From: an uncultured Alphaproteobacteria bacterium
Lineage (GTDB): Bacteria; Pseudomonadota; Alphaproteobacteria; HIMB59; GCA-002718135
Direction of reading: 5' to 3'
DNA: 40,912 nt
NCBI GenBank assembly: GCA_902605135.1
Contig: CACLBK010000007.1
Coordinates: forward strand, 1 to 40,912
The notes beneath the pieces are model-generated. The model was not told where the DNA came from. It saw nothing but the letters and a program-made list of their open reading frames with translations, and searched no databases. The position numbers and the translations under genes are program-made. Below are positions 27,189 to 35,338 of this stretch, one piece after another. Position 1 is the stretch's first letter, and every line of letters starts with the position of its first letter.

Positions 27189-27969
27189 TAAATTCTATTA
27201 CTTCTTTTACTTTTGATTCATTATTAAGAGCTACACTGCCATCAAGCATATGAATAGAGTTTTCAAAACCTACTCTTATGTTTCCACTTAGGCTAATTGC
27301 TTTTTTAATACATTCTTTTTCTTCAACACTAAATGCACAAATTGCCCAATCACCATTTATTCCATTTTTTTTCTTAGAATCTAGAAACTTAGGGATTAAG
27401 TTTGGATCACTTTTACGTCCAGTATAATGACCAATTGTAAACATACACCAGGTATTTTCATTTGGAAGTTCTGCTACTTTTATTAATTTTGAGAGTATTT
27501 CAAGTTCTTCAGGAAAGTAACAAATGTGTTGAATTTTTGTCTCTTTTTCAACTAAATATTTATAGACTTTAATATCTTCATTTGAAGGATTACCAGAAGG
27601 TATCATTTCTTTTATACCTATTGATATTCCAGGGGTCTCTACATTATAGATCAAATTCTGCATTTGTTCAGGTGAGTAAATACCTATTGCTTCAGTTGTT
27701 ATTTGCAAATGCATTTTAGGAACAATAGATTCTAATTCTCTTAAAGCTTCTTTATAAAGTCCAGCATCTAAAACATGCAAACCATCATTATCTCTTACAT
27801 GAAAATGTAGAGCTTCAGCGCCTGAATTATAACAAGCCTTAGCCGTTTTACAAATTTCATCAATTGTTATTGGAATACTTTCATGATCTGTTTTCATTCG
27901 CCTTGAACCATTTGGAGCAACCATTAATTTTGGGAGAGAAAATGGTTGATAAAAATTCATTTTGTTCAA
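27181..27969 (-). CDS. Beta-keto acid cleavage enzyme (BKACE/DUF849 family)
   Basis: VAPNGSRRMKTDH, GAEALHFHVRDNDGLHVLDAGLYKE, VGFENSIHMLDG. Confidence 0.88.
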   Translation of the reverse strand: MNKMNFYQPFSLPKLMVAPNGSRRMKTDHESIPITIDEICKTAKACYNSGAEALHFHVRDNDGLHVLDAGLYKEALRELESIVPKMHLQITTEAIGIYSPEQMQNLIYNVETPGISIGIKEMIPSGNPSNEDIKVYKYLVEKETKIQHICYFPEELEILSKLIKVAELPNENTWCMFTIGHYTGRKSDPNLIPKFLDSKKKNGINGDWAICAFSVEEKECIKKAISLSGNIRVGFENSIHMLDGSVALNNESKVKEVIEFIN

Positions 27970-27980
27970 TTGGGAAATAT

Positions 27981-28589
27981 TTATTTTGGACGCCTTAAAT
28001 TAAATTTTGAAGACACTGTTGAATATTCGGAATAACCCATACGTGAAATATAACGCATAGATACACTATCTACTCTTTTATTTTTTATAAATTTATTGTT
28101 AATATAAATTCCAATAACCTCTCCAATAACCATTGTAGAAAGTTTTTTAGAGTTTGTTTTGAGTTTTAATGTTTTAAGCAACTTACATTCAAGGTTAACC
28201 GGACTATCATAAACAGATGGAGCTTTAACAAGTTTAGATTTTCTTTTTTTTAACTTTGCAGCTAAGAACTCATCTTCATTAGGTTTATAATTTGATGAAC
28301 TTATATTCATTGCATCTCTCGTTGTAGAAGTTGCAAAATTAACAACAAACTCTTTTGTTGAAAGTATATTTGAAAGTGAATCCTTAAAACCACCATAGGC
28401 AGAATCACCATTTGAACAAAACATCACTTGAGGAGGTTCATCTGCAACAGCATTAAAGTATGAGTAGGGAGCTAAATTTGGAATTCCCTGTTTACTTAAG
28501 GAAGAAATCCAACCAATAGGTCTTGGAAACACAAGTGCTTTGTAAGGATCTATTTTAAATGGATGTCCATTTTTGGGTTCGTAAAACAT
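27981..28589 (-). CDS. Flavin reductase-like FMN-binding protein
   Basis: KALVFPRPIGWISSLSKQGIPNLAPYSYFNAVADEPPQVMFCS. Confidence 0.88.
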   Translation of the reverse strand: MFYEPKNGHPFKIDPYKALVFPRPIGWISSLSKQGIPNLAPYSYFNAVADEPPQVMFCSNGDSAYGGFKDSLSNILSTKEFVVNFATSTTRDAMNISSSNYKPNEDEFLAAKLKKRKSKLVKAPSVYDSPVNLECKLLKTLKLKTNSKKLSTMVIGEVIGIYINNKFIKNKRVDSVSMRYISRMGYSEYSTVSSKFNLRRPK

Positions 28590-28590
28590 T

Positions 28591-29010
28591 CTAATTTTTT
28601 GAGTATGACTTTGCGTACTCTTTTATTTTTTCTAGCATTGAATATACACCATTTCTTCTTCCTGGTGTTAAAAGCGTATCAAGTTCTAAAATATTTAAGT
28701 GATCGAAATCTGAATTCTTAATTTCTTGAGGATTTCTATCACCATAAATATCACACAATATAGTAACCATTCCTTTAGAAATAAAAGCATCAGAGTCATA
28801 GTAAAATGAAAGCTTATTTTCATTTAATCTAGGAACCAACCATACTTGTGCCTGGCAGCCCGACACTTTAAAAGTATCATTTCTAAACTCCTCTGGAAAT
28901 TTTTTTGCATTTTTTGCTTGGTCTATTAAAAATTTATATTTATCCATTCCATCATCAAACAAATCAAGACTTTCTTTGTAGTAATTTATTTTTTCTTCAA
29001 TTGTTTTCAT
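28591..29010 (-). CDS. sufE: SufE family Fe-S cluster assembly protein
   Basis: FRNDTFKVSGCQAQVWLVP with catalytic Cys loop; LLTPGRRNGVYSMLEKI. Confidence 0.87.
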   Translation of the reverse strand: MKTIEEKINYYKESLDLFDDGMDKYKFLIDQAKNAKKFPEEFRNDTFKVSGCQAQVWLVPRLNENKLSFYYDSDAFISKGMVTILCDIYGDRNPQEIKNSDFDHLNILELDTLLTPGRRNGVYSMLEKIKEYAKSYSKN

Positions 29011-30056
29011 GAAATATGTTTTCTTAATACTTTAGCAGAATCCTCTGGCAATACATCCATTATAAAAACACCTGCCATTGATTCTGATCCAGCTAAAATT
29101 TTTGGTTTATCACCATGTCGTAAAGGAGGGTAAAACTCAACATGGAAATGAAAACTATTATCATTAAGTTCAGGAGAAGCATGTAAGCCCATTATATAAG
29201 GACATCTTTTATTAAGAAAAGAGTCATATCCTTTTACAACTTTTTGTATACATTTTGAAAAACCCTCTATTTGACTATCATTAAATTTCCATGGGCCCTC
29301 AATTTGTTTTTTTGGTATTATCCAAACTTCATAAGCATACCTTGCAAAGGGAGGTACTGCGGCAATAAAATGTTCATTCTGATACACATAATATTTTTCT
29401 TCTAACTCATTCATTATTTTAATTAAAAAATTTTCTTTTTTGAATGCCCTAATCTCTGTTTCAATTACAGGCGGAATAAATGGATAAGCATAAATTTGAC
29501 CATGTGGGTGATGTAGAGTCACGCCACATTCTTTGCCTCTATTTTCAAATGGAAGTACATATTTAATATCTGGATTTTTTTGTAACTCCTTATATCGGTC
29601 TATCCAAACTTGAGTTAGTAATTCTATTCTATTCAGTGGCATTTCAGAAACAGTGCTTAGATGTTCTGAAGAATATACCACAACTTCACACTCACCTTTT
29701 GATGGTCTAGTTGGAATATTTTCTAAAGATATATTTTTCCCCATTGAATTAAAACTTGCCCACCGATTAGGAAAAACTGCAATTTCAAAGTCTGAAAAAG
29801 GTATTTCTGTCGGATAGTTTAAATTTCCTCCTGGACATAATGGACAATATTCTTTCGGTGGGAATGATGTTCTATTTTTTCTTCCTGCCGAATATGTAAC
29901 CCACTCTTCTCTTGATGGATTCCATCGCATATGAGGTTCAGGAATTTCACTTATATCAAGCTGTTGGCTTGGAGACTCACTGTGCTGCTTGTAGCCAAAA
30001 AGTAAAAGGTCTTTATCATCATTTCTTTTAAATATCCTTTTATGAATTTCTGCCAT
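29007..30056 (-). CDS. galT: Galactose-1-phosphate uridylyltransferase
   Basis: CPLCPGG, FPNRWASF, HHPHGQIYAYPF active-site motif, ELNDNSFHFHVEFYPPLR. Confidence 0.94.
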   Translation of the reverse strand: MAEIHKRIFKRNDDKDLLLFGYKQHSESPSQQLDISEIPEPHMRWNPSREEWVTYSAGRKNRTSFPPKEYCPLCPGGNLNYPTEIPFSDFEIAVFPNRWASFNSMGKNISLENIPTRPSKGECEVVVYSSEHLSTVSEMPLNRIELLTQVWIDRYKELQKNPDIKYVLPFENRGKECGVTLHHPHGQIYAYPFIPPVIETEIRAFKKENFLIKIMNELEEKYYVYQNEHFIAAVPPFARYAYEVWIIPKKQIEGPWKFNDSQIEGFSKCIQKVVKGYDSFLNKRCPYIMGLHASPELNDNSFHFHVEFYPPLRHGDKPKILAGSESMAGVFIMDVLPEDSAKVLRKHIS

Positions 30057-31023
30057 TTATCTTCTCTTCCCATTTAATTGATGAATTAATTATTTCCTCG
30101 AGATCATTATACTTAGGCTGCCATTGAATATGCTTTGATATTTTTGAAGTTTCAGCAATTAATTTTTCAACATCTCCTTCTCTCCTTGTCGAAAATTTAT
30201 AATTAATTTTATTCTGACAGATCTTATTTGCAGTGTTTACAACATCTAAAACACTGAACCCATTTCCATAACCACAATTAAACAAATTAGATTCTAACTT
30301 TTCTATTAGATATTTGGCTACTTTTAGATGAATATCAGCAAGATCTGAGACGTGTATATAATCTCTTATAGCTGTTCCATCTGGAGTATTATAATCATTA
30401 CCATAAATTTCGATATGATCTCTTTTCCCAATAGCAACTTCGGATAATATTTTAATTAAATGAGTAGATCGTTTTGAAATTTGCCCAGACCTTAAATTTT
30501 TATCTGCACCAGCAACATTAAAGTATCTTAATATAACAAATTTAAAATCGTTTTTATTTTCTATTAAAAATTTTTCAGTCTTGATCTTTGACTCAGCGTA
30601 AGGATTTTGAGGATTTAAATTTGTACTTTCATCTATTAATTTATTTTCTCTTACTAATCCGTATGCAGCGGCAGTTGATGAAAATACTATTTTATCCAAA
30701 CCATTTTTCTTACAAATTTTAAAAAGTTTAATTGCATTTTCTGTATTATTTTCAAAATACTTTTCAGGAAATTTTACCGACTCTTCTACTTGTATAAAAC
30801 CTGCAAAATGCATTAGTACATCAAAATTATTTGAATTTAATATACTTGAAATATTTTCTTCATCATCAATATTACATCTTGTGAATTCTGCATCTTTAGG
30901 AATTAACTTTTCATCTCCTGTAGATAAATTATCAATAATATGAACATTATGACCAGCGTCCAGCAGACATAGCGCTGCATGACTTCCAATATATCCAGCA
31001 CCTCCAGTTAAAAGAAAATTCAT
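30040..31023 (-). CDS. galE: UDP-glucose 4-epimerase
   Basis: LLTGGAGYIGSHAALCLLDAGH, SSTAAAYG, NPYAESKIKTEKFL, RYFNVAGAD. Confidence 0.95.
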   Translation of the reverse strand: MNFLLTGGAGYIGSHAALCLLDAGHNVHIIDNLSTGDEKLIPKDAEFTRCNIDDEENISSILNSNNFDVLMHFAGFIQVEESVKFPEKYFENNTENAIKLFKICKKNGLDKIVFSSTAAAYGLVRENKLIDESTNLNPQNPYAESKIKTEKFLIENKNDFKFVILRYFNVAGADKNLRSGQISKRSTHLIKILSEVAIGKRDHIEIYGNDYNTPDGTAIRDYIHVSDLADIHLKVAKYLIEKLESNLFNCGYGNGFSVLDVVNTANKICQNKINYKFSTRREGDVEKLIAETSKISKHIQWQPKYNDLEEIINSSIKWEEKINGRNS

Positions 31024-31158
31024 ATAAATATATAATAAATTATTATTACTTAATTTAAAATTGATAAATTTTATAAATGAGTAATATCGTATACTTGTTT
31101 ATTTGTTGAATTCAAAATAAAGTCTGTTAATGCTAAAAAAAAACAAATCTTTCAATTT

Positions 31159-31896
31159 ATGAGACTAGATAAAAAAAATATCATTGTAACTGCTGCTGCT
31201 CAAGGAATAGGAAAAGCTACAGCATTAAGATTTGCAAATGAGGGAGCTACAGTTTTAGCAACTGATATTAATGAAGATAGGCTCAAAGATTTAAAAAAAG
31301 AAAATGATAATATTCAAATTATTAAATTAGATGCTACGAATAAAAATGAGGTTGAGGCTTTTTGTTCAACTGTAGATAAGATAGATGTTTTATTTCATGC
31401 TGTGGGTTTTGTTCATCATGGTACCATTCTTGATTGTGATGAAAATGAATTTTCAAGATCAATAAATGTAAATGTTTTTTCAGCGTATTTAATGACTCAT
31501 AATCTCTTACCAAAAATGCTTAAAGAGAAAAAAGGAAGTATCGTTATTGTTTCCTCTGCTGCTTCAAATGTAAAAGGTGCTCCTAATAGATTTATCTATG
31601 GCACAACCAAAGCCGCACTCAACGGATTTGTAAAAGCTATAGCCATTGATCACGTCAAAGATGGTATCCGCTGTAATGCCATTTTACCAGGAACGGTTGA
31701 AACACCTTCTTGGGAGGGTAGAGTTAACATGGCTGAGGATCCAATACAGGCACGATCAGATTTTATTGCTAGGCAGGCTATGGGAAGATTAGCACAACCA
31801 GAAGAAATTGCATCTCTTGCAACATATTTAGCAAGTGATGAATCAGATTTTGTTACTGGTACTTTAAATTTAATTGATGGAGGATGGACTTTATAA
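31159..31896 (+). CDS. SDR oxidoreductase, 2-keto-3-deoxy-L-fuconate dehydrogenase-like
   Basis: VTAAAQGIGKATALRFANEGA, SSAASNVKGAPNRFIYGTTKAAL, GRLAQPEEIASLATYLASDESDFVTG. Confidence 0.85.
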   Translation: MRLDKKNIIVTAAAQGIGKATALRFANEGATVLATDINEDRLKDLKKENDNIQIIKLDATNKNEVEAFCSTVDKIDVLFHAVGFVHHGTILDCDENEFSRSINVNVFSAYLMTHNLLPKMLKEKKGSIVIVSSAASNVKGAPNRFIYGTTKAALNGFVKAIAIDHVKDGIRCNAILPGTVETPSWEGRVNMAEDPIQARSDFIARQAMGRLAQPEEIASLATYLASDESDFVTGTLNLIDGGWTL

Positions 31897-32744
31897 TGAA
31901 AATCTTGAGATTCAGAATTGGTAAAGAAGTAAAACCTGGATTACTTGATCAAGAAGGTAATATTCGTGATGCTTCTTCTTTAGTAAATGATTGGGATAAC
32001 AAAAATATAACCATAGACAAACTAAATGAGGTAAAAAAAACTGACCTTACATCTTTACCTTTAGTTGAAAAGAGTGATGGGTTTGCCCCTTGTGTTTCTA
32101 AATATAGTATTGGAAAGTTTATATGTATCGGTCTTAATTATTCTGATCACGCAGAGGAAACAGGCCAAAAAGTACCCCCGGAACCTATCATATTCGCTAA
32201 AGCAACAAGTGCAGTTATTGGCCCAAATGATGATGTAGAAATACCAAAAAAATCAGTTAAATCAGATTGGGAAGTTGAGCTCGGAGTTATTATAGGAAAA
32301 GAGGCAAAATATATTTCTGAAAGTGAATCAGAGTCTCACATTGCTGGATACTGTGTCATCAATGATTTAAGCGAAAGAGAGTTTCAAATAGAACATTCAG
32401 GTCAATGGGTGAAAGGCAAATCTTGTGATACTTTCGGTCCAATAGGTCCTTATTTAGTTACAACTGATGAAGTTCCAGATCCACAAAATTTAAAAATGTG
32501 GCTTGATGTTAACGGAAAAAGAATGCAGGATGGTTCTACTAGTACGATGGTTTACAAAGTAAATTTTTTAATCAGCTATCTGAGCCAGTTTATGTCATTG
32601 CAACCAGGTGATATTATTTCGACTGGAACACCCCCTGGAGTTGGAATGGGAATGAACCCACAAGTTTTTTTAAAAGCAGGTGATGTGATGAAGCTCGGCA
32701 TTGAAGGTTTAGGAGAACAAACTCAAAAAACTATTCAAGCATAA
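31896..32744 (+). CDS. FAH-family hydrolase, possibly 2,4-diketo-3-deoxy-L-fuconate hydrolase (ORF track starts upstream at 31884)
   Basis: FICIGLNYSDHAEETGQKVPPEPIIFAK, SDWEVELGVIIGK, NDLSEREFQIEHSGQWVKGKSCDTFGPIGPYLVT, STGTPPGVGMG; ATG overlaps the SDR stop. Confidence 0.88.
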   Translation: MKILRFRIGKEVKPGLLDQEGNIRDASSLVNDWDNKNITIDKLNEVKKTDLTSLPLVEKSDGFAPCVSKYSIGKFICIGLNYSDHAEETGQKVPPEPIIFAKATSAVIGPNDDVEIPKKSVKSDWEVELGVIIGKEAKYISESESESHIAGYCVINDLSEREFQIEHSGQWVKGKSCDTFGPIGPYLVTTDEVPDPQNLKMWLDVNGKRMQDGSTSTMVYKVNFLISYLSQFMSLQPGDIISTGTPPGVGMGMNPQVFLKAGDVMKLGIEGLGEQTQKTIQA

Positions 32745-33898
32745 TGTTTGGAAGCATAAATAACTGTCACAACGTTAAAGATTTTAGAAACTTAGCAAAA
32801 AAAAGATTACCTAGTCCTATTTTTCATTATATTGACGGCGCTGCTGATGATGAAATAACTTATAAAAGAAATACTGATGCTTATGAGCAGTGTGATTTAA
32901 TTCCCAATGTTTTAAGTGGTGTTGATAAAGTAGACATGTCGACCACAGTAATGGGTCAAAAATTAGATATGCCATTGTATTGTGCACCAACTGCTCTTCA
33001 AAGACTATTTCATTACGAAGGAGAGATTGGTGTTGCTAAAGCTGCTGAAAAATTTGGAACAATGTTTGGTATTTCTTCTTTAGGCACAGCGAGCATAGAA
33101 GAAATATCCGATCTTGTTAAATCTCCAAAACTTTTTCAACTATATGTTCATAAAGATAAGGGATTAAACAAGGCCCTTATAGAAAGATGTAAAGAATCTA
33201 ATTTTGAAGCAATGGCTGTAACAGTTGATACTGCAGTTGGTGGAAATCGAGAAAGAGATTTATATACGGGCTTTACCATTCCTATGAAACTAAAACTAAA
33301 CAGTGTTGCTAGCTTCATGCTGCATCCAAAATGGGCAATAGATTATTTTACAAAACCAAAATGGGAATTAAGCAATCTAAAAGATCACATTAGTGAGGGC
33401 ACAAAAGTAATGACAACCATTGGAGACTACTTCACAAAAATGTTAGATAATTCAATGAGCTGGAAGGATGTTGAAAATATTAATAAAGAGTGGGGCCGTC
33501 AATTTGCAATAAAAGGAGTAATGTCAGTAGAAGATGCAAAGAAAGCTGTTGATGTTGGTGCTTCAGCAATAATGATTTCTAATCACGGGGGAAGGCAGTT
33601 AGATGGCTCAAGATCACCATTCGATCAACTTGCAGAAATTGTCGATGCTGTTGGAGATAAAATAGATGTTATCTGTGAGGGCGGAATTAGAAGAGGTACT
33701 CATGTCTTAAAAGCGTTATCTCTCGGTGCCAAAGCCTGTTCTGGAGGAAGAATGTATCTATATGCTCTTGCTGCTGGTGGTCAAAAGGGTGTTGAAAAAA
33801 GTTTATCGAATTTACGCAATGAAATTGAAAGAGATATGAAATTAATGGGAGTTTCTAACGTAAAAGAGCTAACAAGAAAAAATCTAAAATTCAGATAA
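32744..33898 (+). CDS. FMN-dependent alpha-hydroxy acid dehydrogenase (L-lactate dehydrogenase-like)
   Basis: FHYIDGAADDEITYKRN, LFQLYVHKDKG, TVDTAVGGNRERD, ISNHGGRQLDGSRSPFDQL; ATG overlaps the FAH stop. Confidence 0.9.
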   Translation: MFGSINNCHNVKDFRNLAKKRLPSPIFHYIDGAADDEITYKRNTDAYEQCDLIPNVLSGVDKVDMSTTVMGQKLDMPLYCAPTALQRLFHYEGEIGVAKAAEKFGTMFGISSLGTASIEEISDLVKSPKLFQLYVHKDKGLNKALIERCKESNFEAMAVTVDTAVGGNRERDLYTGFTIPMKLKLNSVASFMLHPKWAIDYFTKPKWELSNLKDHISEGTKVMTTIGDYFTKMLDNSMSWKDVENINKEWGRQFAIKGVMSVEDAKKAVDVGASAIMISNHGGRQLDGSRSPFDQLAEIVDAVGDKIDVICEGGIRRGTHVLKALSLGAKACSGGRMYLYALAAGGQKGVEKSLSNLRNEIERDMKLMGVSNVKELTRKNLKFR

Positions 33899-33958
33899 AT
33901 TCACAATTTTTTAAAAAAAATTATTTATTCTCATTAAATTTTATCTTACAATTTTTTT

Positions 33959-34279
33959 ATGAATGATGAAATAGAACCAATTTTTATAGGAGAAGTTGAT
34001 GATATAGATGTTGGTTCTGTTGAGAATTTTGAACATGAAGATGTTAATTACGCAATTTATAGAATTGAATCAGGTTTTTTTGCAACTGAAGGTAATTGTC
34101 CATGTGCGGAAAGATCTCTATTAAGTGAAGCAAGCATTGAAGCCGAAGAACTTGAATGCCCATCTTGTGGAAATAAATTTAGTATTGTCTCTGGAGATCC
34201 TATTACAGATTTAGATCAAAATCCATTAAGGATATATGATGTAACCGAAGAGGATGGAAATCTTTACCTAAATCTTTAA
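33959..34279 (+). CDS. Rieske-fold (MocE-like) ferredoxin-type protein with Cys in place of both His ligands
   Basis: 106 aa; FATEGNCPCAERSLL...ELECPSCGNKFSIVSGDP aligns by eye with CTH...CPKH-type Rieske ferredoxins but reads C-x-C and C-x-x-C. Confidence 0.72.
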   Translation: MNDEIEPIFIGEVDDIDVGSVENFEHEDVNYAIYRIESGFFATEGNCPCAERSLLSEASIEAEELECPSCGNKFSIVSGDPITDLDQNPLRIYDVTEEDGNLYLNL

Positions 34280-35241
34280 CTTAATATATCCAAATTAATT
34301 ATATTACTTTCTATTAAGTTTTTACTTTTAGATAAAAAGTTAAAAACATTTTCGCAGCATTCAATTGCCATTCTTTTCCTACACTCTAATGTAAGAGCGG
34401 CATTATGAGGGGTTAAAATAATATTTTCCAATGAAAATAATTTGTGATCATTTATGGGAGGTTCTTGTTCAAAGACATCAATTCCTGCTCCAAATATTCT
34501 ATTATTATTTAACGCATCAAATAAATCATCTTCATTAATAATACCACCTCGAGCTGTGTTAATTAATATTAAATTAGATTTGAAAATTTTGAATTCATTT
34601 GAAGAAATTAAATTTTTTGTTTTATCGTTTAGAGGTAGATGGATACTGATGTAATCAGCAATTTTAAAACCTTCATCTTTATTTATTGGAATACAATTAT
34701 TACTTGTAATTTCATTTTCACTAATAAAAGGGTCATGAACAAATATTTCCATATCAAACCCTAAGCATCTTTTTGCAAGGGCCTTTCCTATTCTTCCAAA
34801 ACCCATGATTAGAATTTTTTTATTATAGAGTTCAAAAAAATTTGGTAAATTTGCTTTTTCTTTAAATTTATTATCTCGTGTTAGTTTATCAGATTTAGAA
34901 ATATTTTTTGTAAGATTTAGCATCATTGTCATCACATGCTCAGCTACACTTACTGCATTTGCTTTGCCAGTAATTGCCATAGCGATTTTGTTTTTATTTA
35001 AATATTCAGTGTCAACATTGTCATAACCTACACCATGTCTTGCCACAATTTTAAGGTTTCGACTTTTTGAAAGAATATTTTTATTTAATTCTGCTGTTCG
35101 GATAATTATCCCATCGACATCTGATAATTCCTTAATTAAATTATTTTCTTCTATGTTATTTGTTACAAAATACTCAATATTATTTTTATTAAAAAACTCA
35201 TATCCACTTGGATGAATATCTCCTACAATTCCTACTTTCAT
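34276..35241 (-). CDS. D-isomer-specific 2-hydroxyacid dehydrogenase
   Basis: ILIMGFGRIGKALAKRCLGFDMEIFVHDP, LINTARGGIINEDDLFDAL, GIDVFEQEPP, LTPHNAA. Confidence 0.92.
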   Translation of the reverse strand: MKVGIVGDIHPSGYEFFNKNNIEYFVTNNIEENNLIKELSDVDGIIIRTAELNKNILSKSRNLKIVARHGVGYDNVDTEYLNKNKIAMAITGKANAVSVAEHVMTMMLNLTKNISKSDKLTRDNKFKEKANLPNFFELYNKKILIMGFGRIGKALAKRCLGFDMEIFVHDPFISENEITSNNCIPINKDEGFKIADYISIHLPLNDKTKNLISSNEFKIFKSNLILINTARGGIINEDDLFDALNNNRIFGAGIDVFEQEPPINDHKLFSLENIILTPHNAALTLECRKRMAIECCENVFNFLSKSKNLIESNIINLDILS

Positions 35242-35338
35242 TGTGATTTTATATTATAAAAAATTAAAAAAATACATTGTTTAACTCTTTAAATTTTTCC
35301 TTTATGTAATATGATAATTCTATAAGTTTGAGGAAATT

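Noticed and set aside
31060-31158. GTATAC-containing leader considered as a transcription factor operator
   Set aside because: Single short palindrome in AT-rich intergenic DNA, no second site or regulator gene nearby
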